Origin: Terriglobales bacterium
Lineage (GTDB): Bacteria > Acidobacteriota > Terriglobia > Terriglobales > Acidobacteriaceae
Length of the DNA stretch: 64,000 nucleotides
Reading direction: 5' to 3'
Assembly: GCA_035487355.1 (NCBI GenBank)
Contig: DATHMF010000085.1
Location: forward strand, 1 to 64,000
Shown here: one piece after another, positions 8,414-17,294 of the stretch
Numbering within the stretch: the stretch's first letter is position 1
Layout of the letters: each line of letters opens with the position of its first letter
The notes under the pieces: generated by a model
Seen by the model: only the letters and a program-made list of their open reading frames with translations
Database searches by the model: none
What the model was told of the DNA's origin: nothing
Made by a program: the position numbers and the translations under genes

Positions 8414-10066
8414 CTATGGCTTTGAACCTTTGGAAAAGTCGGTCAGAGGTATTCCGCGCCAATGGCTCTTGTCATAGTCGAAGTAAACAAGACCGTCGCG
8501 ATAATCAATTTTCATTGCCGTGAACCCCAACGCCGTAATCCCCAGGATGCCCGACACCTCGGTGCCCGGATACCTGCTTGTCTTGGAAAGGTCGAAGGCC
8601 GTGATGGCGTCATTTTCTTTACGAAGGTTGCCAAATTCGAGCGCGATGTCACTCGTGGTGTAGACGTGTTTGACAGATCCGCTCAAACCTCGAATCCGCG
8701 CGTTGGACTCGTAGAGTCTCTTGACTTCGCGCGCCGCCTCCAGAGAAATCTGACTCGTAGGGAAGCCCGTGTCAATAAGGAACATTTTTTTTGGCGCTAG
8801 GTCTGCTACCGTGGTTGGAATCAACAGGAAATGCCCGAAGCGCCAGATTTTGGTGTACGACTGCATCTCGGGAGCCACATAGGGATCATGCGGCTCCGGA
8901 GTGGCGGCAGAATCTTCTTCATTGTCCGAGTTTGTACTCAGGCTCGCGGTTCCCTCTTTTTCATCAGGACGCTTCGGCAACTCCTCGAGCTTTAACTTCT
9001 GGTTGGGAAAGTCAAGGACAACAAGATAGTCTCTGAAAACATCAGCGCCGATCAGGCCATCGTCATCGAGGACCGAGCGTTTCTCGGAAACCTCAATCAG
9101 ACAATTCTGGAACTCGAGGGTACCGACCTTAATGGAATCGGCATATCCGACGTAACCTTCCGTTTCCGCGCTATCTCCGATGCCTCCGATTTTCGTTGTC
9201 GTCAGCGGCTTGATGCCGGCCCTTTCAGCCATCTTTTTATTGATGAGCAGTCCTGACGCGCCGGTATCAAGAAGCAATCTTCCGGACTGGCCGTTTACCT
9301 TTACCTCCAAGCCGTAACCATGAAGATGCTTAGGATCAGTCATCATGACTTTCAGGTCGGTTTGGGTCGCCGTGAGTTCGCTCACCAGTTTGCACGATTG
9401 TTGCGGCACTTTTTCCTGCTCTTGCAGCGATGAAAGAGAGCGTTGCATCCTTTTGCGAGTGTCGGTGTCGTCGTTGCCCGGTTTTGCAAGGTAATCCTGA
9501 AGCAATTTGATTCGCTCCGAACGGCTCACGGTTCTCAGCCACCGCCCCTGGATGTCGGGATCATCCGGGTCAAGAGCATGGGCCTTTTCCAGCATGGTTT
9601 TTGCGCGCGCATGAAAAGAAAGGGCATCGTATAAGCGTGCCAGGCCCAAATAGGCGCGTGCCTCGGGATGGGTTGTGTTTACTGTTCTAAGAAATTCTTT
9701 TTCACTCTCCCCCATCTTGGCCTGCCGGAAATAGACTTCTCCTAGGGCCGTATGTGCAGCCAACGACTCAGGGACCTCAGCCACTCCCTTACTGGCGGTG
9801 TCATAGGCCGCTTCCACTTTCTCCTGCTTAAGGTATGCCCGCGCCAGACCGGCGTAGGCTTCCCCCGACTTCGGATCGTGTTGCAGCGCAGTCTGATAAC
9901 TCTCAATGGCAGCATCGAACTTTCCAGTGCGGTAAGCCTGCAGTCCCTGCACGAGTAAGTCTGACAGCGACTTCTGCGGCGGTGCTTGAGCGGAAGAAGC
10001 GTCTTGCGCTCTTAGAGTGATGGCAAGAAAAAATAGAAGAAAAAACTCAAAAAGAAAATGTTTCAT
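8414..10066 (-). CDS. Secreted TPR protein with two retropepsin-like aspartic protease domains
   Basis: A 550-residue protein starting with a signal peptide (FLLFFLAITLRA-QDA). Residues about 35-200 carry TPR-like repeats. The first clan AA protease domain (about 250-365) has the catalytic LLLDTGASG (D267) and the late hydrophobic-glycine motif LIGADVFRD. The second (about 410-535) has FLIDTGFPTS (D432) and GILGITALGF. Retroviral-type pepsins act as dimers with one DTG per monomer, so two copies in one chain could make an internal pseudodimer; that is inference. In the second copy the usual DTGAS is DTGFP, with proline in place of the usual Ser or a neighbour, so it may be a structural half only. 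The protein is likely periplasmic or surface-bound. Substrate unknown. Confidence 0.85.
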   Translation of the reverse strand: MKHFLFEFFLLFFLAITLRAQDASSAQAPPQKSLSDLLVQGLQAYRTGKFDAAIESYQTALQHDPKSGEAYAGLARAYLKQEKVEAAYDTASKGVAEVPESLAAHTALGEVYFRQAKMGESEKEFLRTVNTTHPEARAYLGLARLYDALSFHARAKTMLEKAHALDPDDPDIQGRWLRTVSRSERIKLLQDYLAKPGNDDTDTRKRMQRSLSSLQEQEKVPQQSCKLVSELTATQTDLKVMMTDPKHLHGYGLEVKVNGQSGRLLLDTGASGLLINKKMAERAGIKPLTTTKIGGIGDSAETEGYVGYADSIKVGTLEFQNCLIEVSEKRSVLDDDGLIGADVFRDYLVVLDFPNQKLKLEELPKRPDEKEGTASLSTNSDNEEDSAATPEPHDPYVAPEMQSYTKIWRFGHFLLIPTTVADLAPKKMFLIDTGFPTSQISLEAAREVKRLYESNARIRGLSGSVKHVYTTSDIALEFGNLRKENDAITAFDLSKTSRYPGTEVSGILGITALGFTAMKIDYRDGLVYFDYDKSHWRGIPLTDFSKGSKP

Positions 10067-10269
10067 CGCGCGAGCGGCTCCAATGAACGGACAATTGTCT
10101 CACGTCGGCGCAAGGGACAGAGACTTTTTGTTATGCAATGTCGCACTGTGCCGTGCTTTGCCGCTTGAGCCTCTGTAGCCGCTCCGCTAACGTGGCATGA
10201 ATCGTGGGACAGCGGCGTCTTTATTGCTTCGCTTGTCGCGCGAGCTGCTACTAGCGGCATGAGGCTTTC

Positions 10270-11775
10270 ATGCAGAATTTGGCAACCGAAGAGAACTTCA
10301 CCGAGGACCCGAGAGTCACCGTCGCGGGTGCGGCCAGCCGGCCGTTGACCCCAACGCAGAAATACCGGCCCGCGCTTCCGGCCAAGTCTGCGCGCCGGAT
10401 ATCGGTGCTGCGCCAGGCTCTGTATCTGCCCAAGACGCTGCTCGCTATCTACAAGATCATCCGGGAGGATTTTACAACTGCGGTCCTCGATGAGAACCTC
10501 TGGGCTTTTTGGGGCTTTCACCAGGAGGTCTTCGACCATGAACCCTGGGACCCGCACTACCGGGCGCGGATCTGGCAAAAAGCGCAGCTTAGCGCCATCG
10601 GGCCGCAGCATGTGATCGGCGGTCTGGCGGTCTGGGAAATGGCGTTCATGATGAACGTCGCCATGGAAAACGAGGACCCCATCATGGAATACAGCCAGCA
10701 AAACGGAGAGGGCTTCCGCTTTCTTCTGCCCACGCTGGGCCGGTTCATGGGAAAGAATGAGGAGCAGGCCAAGTATGCCGCCGAGCATGGCATGCCCTGG
10801 TGTGAAGCCACGTGGTGCGCCGAAGAGCGGCGGCATAGCAATGCCTTTGCCCGCATGATCGAACGCCTGATGAATGCATCGCCCAACAGGGAGAATCCCA
10901 ATCAGCCCATGGTAGTGACCACCGATGAAGCGGCCGCCATGCGCCATATCATCAACCGGCAGACCACGGAATGGAACGCGAGCTCCAGCTACATCGTGAT
11001 GGCAGCGCACGCGGCCAGCGACCTACACATCCTGGTCCGGAACATCGTGCGCGACGAGATCAAGCACTTGAGCATCCTGAGCGGCGCAGACTCGTATCTG
11101 TTTGGTCCGCGCCTGTGCGGACGATTTCTCGACTTAGTCAAATTGGGAATTGACAACTATCGTGGCCAAAGAAAAAACCGTTCCGGGGGCGATCTGCTGG
11201 GAAGCAATCCTGTCCTGGCCGTGGAAGGGATTGTGGCGCATCTTCTAACAGCGTTTTACGTGACCAAGTGGCTGCGGAGCGCCCCTTTGCGCACCATGGC
11301 TGCAGTCTTTGAGACGCCTTCAAAGCTGCCAGAGCCGGCTGCGTTTATTCCGTCGCAAGCGCGACAAGCGGAAATCAATGAGACTTTGCGAAGAGGGAGA
11401 GAGAAGCGTTTGGGTCTGCTGCGCTGGGACCCACAGAAGAGAAGCAAAGCCCTGGCGATGCGGTGTTTTGAAGAAGCCAACCGGGGGACCATCGAGAAGA
11501 TCGCCGCGACTGAACTCTATGGCTTTCACGGCGCCGAAGTGCCCGGCTCTCGTGGAGACAGAACGATCAGAAAACGGATTGCGAGCCTTCGCCTCGAAAG
11601 TCAGGGTCTGGAGACGCACGGCAAAGAAATGCTCAGGGCATGTCTGCTCGACCACTTGCGTCATTATCAAATCCAAAATAATCGGCACGTCTTAGCCAGA
11701 ATGGCTGCGGAGAGTTCGGCTATGCATCCAGTGCGAGCCCACAGCCGAGAGAAGGCGGAAGTACTTCCTTCATAA
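10270..11775 (+). CDS. Ferritin-like di-iron protein, acyl-ACP desaturase-like
   Basis: A 501-residue cytoplasmic protein of uncertain role. Two four-helix-bundle metal motifs are visible: CAEERRH with E185/E186 and H189, and VRDEIKH with E263 and H266, 77 residues apart. That pairing (E-E-x-R-H, then D-E-x-x-H) is the signature of the carboxylate di-iron fold and recalls stearoyl-ACP desaturases and related oxygenases. Further acidic residues (NVAMENEDPIMEY, about 140) could supply the remaining ligands. The C-terminal 150 residues are basic and match nothing I recognise. A GAGG lies five bases before the ATG. The gene stands alone between a protease and a HAD phosphatase, so the substrate is open: fatty acid desaturation is one option, an N- or C-oxygenase another. 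Confidence 0.75.
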   Translation: MQNLATEENFTEDPRVTVAGAASRPLTPTQKYRPALPAKSARRISVLRQALYLPKTLLAIYKIIREDFTTAVLDENLWAFWGFHQEVFDHEPWDPHYRARIWQKAQLSAIGPQHVIGGLAVWEMAFMMNVAMENEDPIMEYSQQNGEGFRFLLPTLGRFMGKNEEQAKYAAEHGMPWCEATWCAEERRHSNAFARMIERLMNASPNRENPNQPMVVTTDEAAAMRHIINRQTTEWNASSSYIVMAAHAASDLHILVRNIVRDEIKHLSILSGADSYLFGPRLCGRFLDLVKLGIDNYRGQRKNRSGGDLLGSNPVLAVEGIVAHLLTAFYVTKWLRSAPLRTMAAVFETPSKLPEPAAFIPSQARQAEINETLRRGREKRLGLLRWDPQKRSKALAMRCFEEANRGTIEKIAATELYGFHGAEVPGSRGDRTIRKRIASLRLESQGLETHGKEMLRACLLDHLRHYQIQNNRHVLARMAAESSAMHPVRAHSREKAEVLPS

Positions 11776-11849
11776 TTTTGCTGGAGCGTTCATCAGTGCC
11801 GGGTGTGGTCTTCGGATCGTTCGGCGTTTGCTGGATGATATCCTGAATA

Positions 11850-12500
11850 GTGACTTTCATCTGCAAAGCTTTCCTCTTCGACCTCGATGGTGTTCTTGTG
11901 GATTCCACTCCTTCTGTAGCACGGATCTGGAAGAGGTGGGCACTCGAACACAACCTGAATCCCGAACTCGTGGTTGCTCACGCCCACGGCCGCCGCAGCA
12001 TTGAGACCATCCGCGAATTTGCTCCCCACCTGGACGCAGAACAAGAGAACCGCCGAGTTGAGAACATGGAGATTACCGATAAGGATGGGATCACACCCAT
12101 CCCCGGCGCGTTGGAGCTTCTGCGCCGTCTGCCGGTTGACCGGTTTGCAGTCGTCACCTCCGGCACGCGTCCTCTGGCCAAATCACGGCTGGAATACGCC
12201 GGATTCATCTGGCCGCCACACTCCGTCACCGCCGAGGACGTTATTCACGGCAAGCCATCTCCGGAACCATATCTCAAGGGCGCCGCTCTGCTGGGCTTTC
12301 AGCCCGCCGATTGCCTGGTCTTTGAAGATACAGTCGCCGGCATTCGCGCGGGCAAAGCCGCCGGCATGCGGGTCATCGGTCTTACGACTACCTGTTCGCC
12401 GGATGAATTGAAACTGGCGGATGCGCTCGTACCTTCTTTGGAGCACGTTAAGGTCGAATTTGTCGACGAAGCGTTCCGGCTCGACGTGAGACAAACGTGA
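11850..12500 (+). CDS. HAD-superfamily sugar-phosphate phosphatase
   Basis: A 216-residue HAD subfamily IA hydrolase. Motif I is FLFDLDGVLVDSTP, with the nucleophile Asp and the acid/base Asp two residues later. Motif II is VTSG, the lysine of motif III lies in HGKPSPEPY, and motif IV is VFEDTVAGIRAGKAAGM. The helical cap follows motif I (class C1). The overall look is that of the YfbT/HxpA-like and phosphoglycolate phosphatase-like branch, which dephosphorylates small sugar phosphates. The start is a GTG at 11850 with a weak ribosome site; no better start is in frame. It follows the di-iron gene by 74 bp on the same strand and could be co-transcribed. Confidence 0.88.
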   Translation: MTFICKAFLFDLDGVLVDSTPSVARIWKRWALEHNLNPELVVAHAHGRRSIETIREFAPHLDAEQENRRVENMEITDKDGITPIPGALELLRRLPVDRFAVVTSGTRPLAKSRLEYAGFIWPPHSVTAEDVIHGKPSPEPYLKGAALLGFQPADCLVFEDTVAGIRAGKAAGMRVIGLTTTCSPDELKLADALVPSLEHVKVEFVDEAFRLDVRQT

Positions 12501-12521
12501 TCAACCGGCAAGCACATTTAT

Positions 12522-12552
12522 GAACTTGAAAGTTGAAACCAGAAGCTGGAAA
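12522..12552. repeat. Heptad repeat of pattern NNNNGAA
   Basis: ACTTGAA, AGTTGAA, ACCAGAA and GCTGGAA run head to tail with a 7-bp period, ending 8 bp before the next start codon. It is related in pattern to the GAAACTC family further right. Confidence 0.55.
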
Positions 12553-12560
12553 CTATTGCG

Positions 12561-13718
12561 ATGAATCGCAGAGATTTTTTACACACTGCCGCGGCAGGCG
12601 CATTGGCAGCGGCGGCTACGCAAGTAGCGGAGGCGCAGGAGCAATCGCCGTCGAAGGACACAGCTAGCAAAACCAGCCTGCCGAAATCCAACCGCAAAAA
12701 AGCCAACCTCAAGCTGGGAACGCAACATGGCGACAGCGACGACATTCTCAAAGCAATGGCCGCCTTCGGCGTGAACCACATCTGCGCCGAGCCGCCCTCA
12801 CAATCACAAAGCTCTGCTGCGCAGCAAAAAAAAGACGATGACTGGTCCGTAGACGGGTTATCACGCAAGCGCGAGCACATCGAATCGTTTGGATTGAATG
12901 TGGAGGCGCTCCGCCTGCTCCATCCCACTTACATCACCAGATCAGAAATTCCGAACGTGATGATGGGCAAGGGCCCCGAGCGCGACCGCGAGATTGACGC
13001 TATCTGCGAGAAAATTCGCAGCGCCGCCAAGGCGGGATTCCCCATGTTGACCTATAACCTCTCAATGCTCGGGGTGGTGCGGACCGAACCCACACCAGGC
13101 AGAGGCGGCGCGACCTATGCAACCTTCAACTACGAGCAGACGGCCGACCGCGACAAGCTGACGGAAGCTGGAGTGGTGAGCGCGGAGCAATCCTGGGAGC
13201 GCATCGCTTATTTTCTGCAGCGGGTAGTACCGGTGGCGGAGGAGAACAAAGTACGAGTGGCCTGCCATCCGCAAGACCCGGCTATGCCTGAGCCGCAGGG
13301 CTTCCGCGGGGTGCATCGCGTCCTCAGCACCGTGGACGGACTTAAAAAGTTTATTGCACTGAGCCCAAGCCCTTATCACGGACTGAATTTCTGCCAGGGC
13401 ACAATTTGCGAAAGCCTGAAAAATCCCAATGAAGAAATTCACGATGCGATCCGTTACTTCGGCTCGCGCGGAAAGATTTTCAACGTGCACTTCCGCAACA
13501 TTAAGGGAGGCTTCCTGAATTTTCAAGAAACCCTTCCCGATAACGGCGATGTAAATTTTATCCGCGCTATCCGGACTTATAAAGAAGTTGGCTATGACGG
13601 CATGTTGATGCCTGACCACGTGCCGAAAATTGACGGCGATACGGGCGGCAGGCAAGCCTTTGCCTATTGTTTCGGTTACATCCAGGCCCTGATCCAGATG
13701 GTGAATCAGGAAGGATAG
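12561..13718 (+). CDS. Tat-exported mannonate dehydratase (UxuA)-like protein
   Basis: A 385-residue protein that starts [13 protein letters not shown], a twin-arginine signal with an alanine-rich hydrophobic stretch. The mature part resembles UxuA, a TIM-barrel enzyme that dehydrates D-mannonate to 2-keto-3-deoxygluconate: [34 protein letters not shown] and GMLMPDHVP carry the expected metal and substrate residues. UxuA is normally cytoplasmic, so a Tat signal implies a periplasmic enzyme or a different substrate. No other uronate genes (uxaC, kdgK) are nearby. It lies 60 bp after the HAD phosphatase, with a heptad repeat between them. Sugar isomerase/epimerase of the same fold is the main alternative. 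Confidence 0.82.
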   Translation: MNRRDFLHTAAAGALAAAATQVAEAQEQSPSKDTASKTSLPKSNRKKANLKLGTQHGDSDDILKAMAAFGVNHICAEPPSQSQSSAAQQKKDDDWSVDGLSRKREHIESFGLNVEALRLLHPTYITRSEIPNVMMGKGPERDREIDAICEKIRSAAKAGFPMLTYNLSMLGVVRTEPTPGRGGATYATFNYEQTADRDKLTEAGVVSAEQSWERIAYFLQRVVPVAEENKVRVACHPQDPAMPEPQGFRGVHRVLSTVDGLKKFIALSPSPYHGLNFCQGTICESLKNPNEEIHDAIRYFGSRGKIFNVHFRNIKGGFLNFQETLPDNGDVNFIRAIRTYKEVGYDGMLMPDHVPKIDGDTGGRQAFAYCFGYIQALIQMVNQEG

Positions 13719-13845
13719 AATCCTGGGCGACATCCGTCGCTCCCGTCGAATCAATGGCACAAGGTACTAAAAAAAGCTCGGCTTGACCTACATGCTGCTA
13801 TTCTCTAGGCATTCAGTTACAAATGATTGCTTCGGCGGGCAAACC

Positions 13846-16455
13846 ATGTGCAAGAAGCTTCTGACCATTTTTTCAGCGATAGTTTTTCTGCTGTGTCCTC
13901 TCTATGCGCTTTCGCCTGCGGATCAACCTGACCTAGCCCAGCAAGCCGATGACATTGTTGCTGGTTTTAGAAAAATCATCATTCTGACCTCTGATAGCTC
14001 TTCGCTCGATGACATCACGCGCGAGCGAGTTTCCATGCTGGGCAAGATGTTGTTCCAGCAGAATGAAGAACGGCTTTCGGCCTTGAGTGTAACCTTATCC
14101 AGCGACCCAACCAAGCTCGGGGTTTTCCTTGACCGGCTGGAAAGTAATCCGGATTATCACGATGCTGACAAGCTGATATTCCGCGACCTGTTGGATGACC
14201 TTACTGCTAATCTGCCGCAAGACAAAAATTCGCAACCTCTCAAGAAGCGCATTGCCGAAGACCAGGCTGCCCTCGACCAGATCCAGGCACTGTATCAAAA
14301 AGAATTAGCCAAGGTCTTCGACCAATTCCAGGCTCGCGGCATGCCTGTGCGGCGCGAGGCCTGGGAGAAATACCTGGCTTTCATCAGGCAAAAGTATCAG
14401 CGCGAGGAAATCCTGAAAGAACATGAAGCCGACCTTCCTGAGGATGAAACTCGCGGCGGCGGCCGGACTCACTCGAAGAAAAATCGTGATGAACTCTTTG
14501 GCACTGAGTTGCCGCCAAAGACGCTGCTACTGACTTTCGATGATGGGCCGCATCCTCGTTATACAGCGCAGATCCTGGAGATCCTGAAAAAATACAATCT
14601 GCAGGCGGTATTTTTTGAAGTCGGGCGTAACTTGGGAACAGTCGCGGACGATGGCACTATCACGCTTACCAAGACAGCAGACGAGAGCTATCACATCCTT
14701 GAAGCTGGTTCCTCTATCGGGAATCACAGCTATACGCACGCCTTGCTGCCTAAGTTAAGTCGGGCGAAATATTCCTATGAGATTGAGACTACCAACAAGC
14801 TGCTCAAGTACATCTTGAAGGATGATCCGGTTCTGTTTCGTCCGCCTTACGGGGCCCGTAACCAGGGCATCTTGCAGGAGGTGCAGTCAGACAAGCTGAA
14901 ATCCATGATCTGGAACATTGATTCCATGGATTGGGCCGATCCTGTTCCCAATTCGGTAGCGCAGCGGGTTTTGCAGCAGGTGGATCACGAGGGCCGGGGC
15001 ATCATTCTGTTTCACGATATCCACCGCCCAGCCGTAGAGGCCCTGCCGTCACTGATCGAAACCCTGCAGAAAGCGGGCTATCGCTTTGCCTCGTGGAATG
15101 GGACCGGATTTTCAGTCAGTGACTCGCGCGGCATCCAGACGATTGCGCTGCCCAAGCCCTCCGAACCGTCTTATCGTGAGAGTTGGGCCGCCATCATCGG
15201 CATAGACAACTACCAGAAGTGGCCCAAGTTGCGTTACGCTGCCAATGATGCCCAGGGCGTGCGCGATTTGTTGGTCCAGAAGTATAAGTTCAAACCGCAA
15301 AATGTATTTTTGCTGCTGGACGGAGATGCCACCCGCCAGAACATTCTCTCGCTGCTGGGTGACAAGCTGGCTAATCAAGACATGGTCAAGCGCGAAGACC
15401 GGGTGTTTGTCTTCTACGCCGGTCATGGCGCCACGCGCAAGCTTCCCTCAGGACGCGATCTGGGCTACATCATTCCGGTTGATGCTGACCTCGAGAACTA
15501 TCAGGGGCAGGCCATCTCCATGACTAACTTTCAGGATATCGCCGAGGCCATCCCTGCCAAGCACCTGCTGTTCGTCATGGATTCCTGTTACAGCGGGCTG
15601 GCTTTGACGCGCGGAGGCACGATTTCGAACTCCTCCAATTATCTCCAGGAAATCGCACGCCGTGAGGCCCGAGAGATGTTTACCGCGGGCGGCGCCGATG
15701 AGCAGGTGGCCGACAACGGTCCCAATGGGCACTCCGTGTTTACCTGGACCCTGCTGCAAGCGCTCGATGGACGCGGCGATCTCAACGGCGATGGCGTTAT
15801 CACCGCAACCGAGCTGGCCGCCTACGTTGCGCCCGCCGTCTCAGCGCTGTCGCACCAGACCCCTGCTTTCGGCAATATGCCGGGCAGCGAAGGCGGTGAT
15901 TTTATCTTTGATCTCAACCACGACTCCGAATTTCTGAATGCAGATTCGGCCCAGTTGGGCGATGACGCAATTCGTCTCAACTCTGAGGTTGAGAAACTTC
16001 GCTCACAAAATGAGAAACTGCAACAGCAGCTTGCTACAGCCCAGGCCCAGCTTCAACAGAAAGGCCAGACGAGAAGCCAGGCTCCCTCAGCCACGGAAAC
16101 AGCGCTGGGCTTCAATGATGAGGGCCTACGCCTCTACAAAGAAAAGAAGTATGACGAAGCCTTCGCCAAGTTCGACCAGGCTGCCGCCCTCGATCCGCAA
16201 AACGCAGAAGCGGCAAACAATGTCGGGTTTATTTTGTACAAGCTACAGAAGTATGAGGATTCACTCACATGGTTCCAGAAAACCATTCGCCTGGCCCCGA
16301 CCCGCGTGGTTGCCTACATAAACCTGGGAGACGCTTATGTGAAGCTTGAACGCAAAAGCGAGGCGAAACAAGCCTACGAAAAATATCTTGAGCTGGCACC
16401 TAACTCCAGGGAAGCTGCCGGCGTTGCGGCAAAGCTGAAAGCGCTTGCCCCGTGA
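13846..16455 (+). CDS. Secreted NodB deacetylase-caspase-TPR fusion protein
   Basis: An 869-residue multidomain protein. I start it at ATG 13846, where a signal peptide begins (CKKLLTIFSAIVFLLCPLYA); an in-frame TTG at 13783 would put 21 residues before it. Residues 25-215 are helical. Residues 226-420 are a polysaccharide deacetylase: LTFDDGPH with D232/D233, GNHSYTH with H294/H298, RPPYGAR, and ILFHDIH. Residues 445-690 are a peptidase C14 domain: WAAIIGIDNY, FYAGHG with H527, MDSCYSG with C581. An EF-hand-like loop (DLNGDGVITATE, 645-656) lies inside it. A short coiled coil is followed by three TPR-like units (755-865). All catalytic residues are present in both enzymes. It stands alone. 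The role could be cell-wall or chitin processing coupled to proteolysis. Confidence 0.9.
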   Translation: MCKKLLTIFSAIVFLLCPLYALSPADQPDLAQQADDIVAGFRKIIILTSDSSSLDDITRERVSMLGKMLFQQNEERLSALSVTLSSDPTKLGVFLDRLESNPDYHDADKLIFRDLLDDLTANLPQDKNSQPLKKRIAEDQAALDQIQALYQKELAKVFDQFQARGMPVRREAWEKYLAFIRQKYQREEILKEHEADLPEDETRGGGRTHSKKNRDELFGTELPPKTLLLTFDDGPHPRYTAQILEILKKYNLQAVFFEVGRNLGTVADDGTITLTKTADESYHILEAGSSIGNHSYTHALLPKLSRAKYSYEIETTNKLLKYILKDDPVLFRPPYGARNQGILQEVQSDKLKSMIWNIDSMDWADPVPNSVAQRVLQQVDHEGRGIILFHDIHRPAVEALPSLIETLQKAGYRFASWNGTGFSVSDSRGIQTIALPKPSEPSYRESWAAIIGIDNYQKWPKLRYAANDAQGVRDLLVQKYKFKPQNVFLLLDGDATRQNILSLLGDKLANQDMVKREDRVFVFYAGHGATRKLPSGRDLGYIIPVDADLENYQGQAISMTNFQDIAEAIPAKHLLFVMDSCYSGLALTRGGTISNSSNYLQEIARREAREMFTAGGADEQVADNGPNGHSVFTWTLLQALDGRGDLNGDGVITATELAAYVAPAVSALSHQTPAFGNMPGSEGGDFIFDLNHDSEFLNADSAQLGDDAIRLNSEVEKLRSQNEKLQQQLATAQAQLQQKGQTRSQAPSATETALGFNDEGLRLYKEKKYDEAFAKFDQAAALDPQNAEAANNVGFILYKLQKYEDSLTWFQKTIRLAPTRVVAYINLGDAYVKLERKSEAKQAYEKYLELAPNSREAAGVAAKLKALAP

Positions 16456-16571
16456 TGGGGTAACCGTGCTAGATTTATTTGTGGGAGTGGAAGCCGAAGA
16501 TTACCCGGTTGATTACGAAGGTAACTTCTGTGTAGAAAGAACATGTTGGTAAAATAAATTTGTCTAAGACT

Positions 16572-16730
16572 ATGCACTGCCCAGAATGTACTGCTCTTAC
16601 CCGCGCAGGAGAAATGCGGGAAACTGAACCGGGGACGTATGTTTGTCCCAAATGCAAGCATGAGGTTAGAGACAACGATCCAGCATTCATTTGTTCCTGC
16701 CGGCACTGCACGGCCTCCCCTGTGAAGTGA
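16572..16730 (+). CDS. Small zinc-ribbon protein, 52 residues
   Basis: A short open frame from ATG 16572 to TGA 16728-16730 encodes MHCPECTALT..., with cysteines at 3, 6, 25, 28, 41, 43 and 46. The pairs CPEC and CPKC are spaced as in a zinc ribbon, and CSCRHC could bind a second metal. No Shine-Dalgarno sequence is seen, but TAAAAT lies about 20 bp upstream. The regular cysteine pairing argues against chance. Its role is unknown; the neighbouring FmdB-like gene is also a zinc ribbon but on the other strand. Confidence 0.55.
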   Translation: MHCPECTALTRAGEMRETEPGTYVCPKCKHEVRDNDPAFICSCRHCTASPVK

Positions 16731-16805
16731 GCCGCCAGCCCAAAGCCTGATCCGCGAAAGCAGGAGAAGGATCCCTGTGAAACTCGTTGTGTTTTGAAGA
16801 ATTGG

Positions 16806-16878
16806 GGTGGGTAGTGGGATTTGAACCCACGACAGCCGGAGCCACAGTCCGGTGTTCTACCGCTGAACTATACCCACC
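16806..16878 (-). tRNA. tRNA-His (GTG)
   Basis: The minus strand folds into a cloverleaf. The acceptor stem is GTGGGTA/TACCCAC, with an extra 5' G (position -1) opposite discriminator C73, the hallmark of tRNA-His. The D arm is GTTCAGCGGTAGAAC, the anticodon stem CCGGA/TCCGG encloses CTGTGGC (anticodon GTG), and the T arm is GTGGG-TTCAAAT-CCCAC. CCA is not encoded. It lies downstream of the FmdB-like gene on the same strand. Confidence 0.97.
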
Positions 16879-16971
16879 GTAGGCAGAATTTTATTGTACA
16901 CGATACAAGGTGCACAGACACCGTGCGCGGACTCAGTGCGACACGCGTTGTTTGCCGCACAAGCGTTGCTT

Positions 16972-17202
16972 TTACGAATCCAGCGAGCATGCGCCCGGTC
17001 CACGCGGGTCGCCGCACGAGCCGCAAGGGCCAGCCGCAGCGCGGCCGGGACTTTTGGACGCGCTAGTAGCAACGGCAAACACCGAAAGCTGTTGCTTGAG
17101 ACGTGTGCTCTTGCAGGCAGGGCATGAAGGCTTTCGTGAACCCTGCACCAGGGCTTCAAACTCTTTTGAACATTGCTGGCAAATATATTCGTAGATAGGC
17201 AC
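16972..17202 (-). CDS. FmdB-family zinc-ribbon protein
   Basis: A 76-residue protein beginning MPIYEYICQQCSKEFE, the conserved start of the FmdB/CxxC putative regulatory family. The second pair is in SCPACKS, giving a C-x2-C...C-x2-C zinc ribbon. The C-terminus adds CGSCGDPRGPGAC, as in many members. FmdB was first described as a putative regulator of formamidase; for most members the function is not known. It is transcribed towards tRNA-His and divergent from the YheT gene, with a 92-bp shared promoter region. Confidence 0.9.
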   Translation of the reverse strand: MPIYEYICQQCSKEFEALVQGSRKPSCPACKSTRLKQQLSVFAVATSASKSPGRAAAGPCGSCGDPRGPGACSLDS

Positions 17203-17294
17203 GGCTTTTTATCCTTAGATTTAAAACTTTCAAACGAGCCACGACAGAGAAAATATTGCCCTGATTGCAGCTTCACCGTTAACATTCATTATAG

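Noticed and set aside
13783..13845. Earlier TTG start for the deacetylase-caspase gene
   Set aside because: It would place 21 residues before a clear signal peptide and has no ribosome site.
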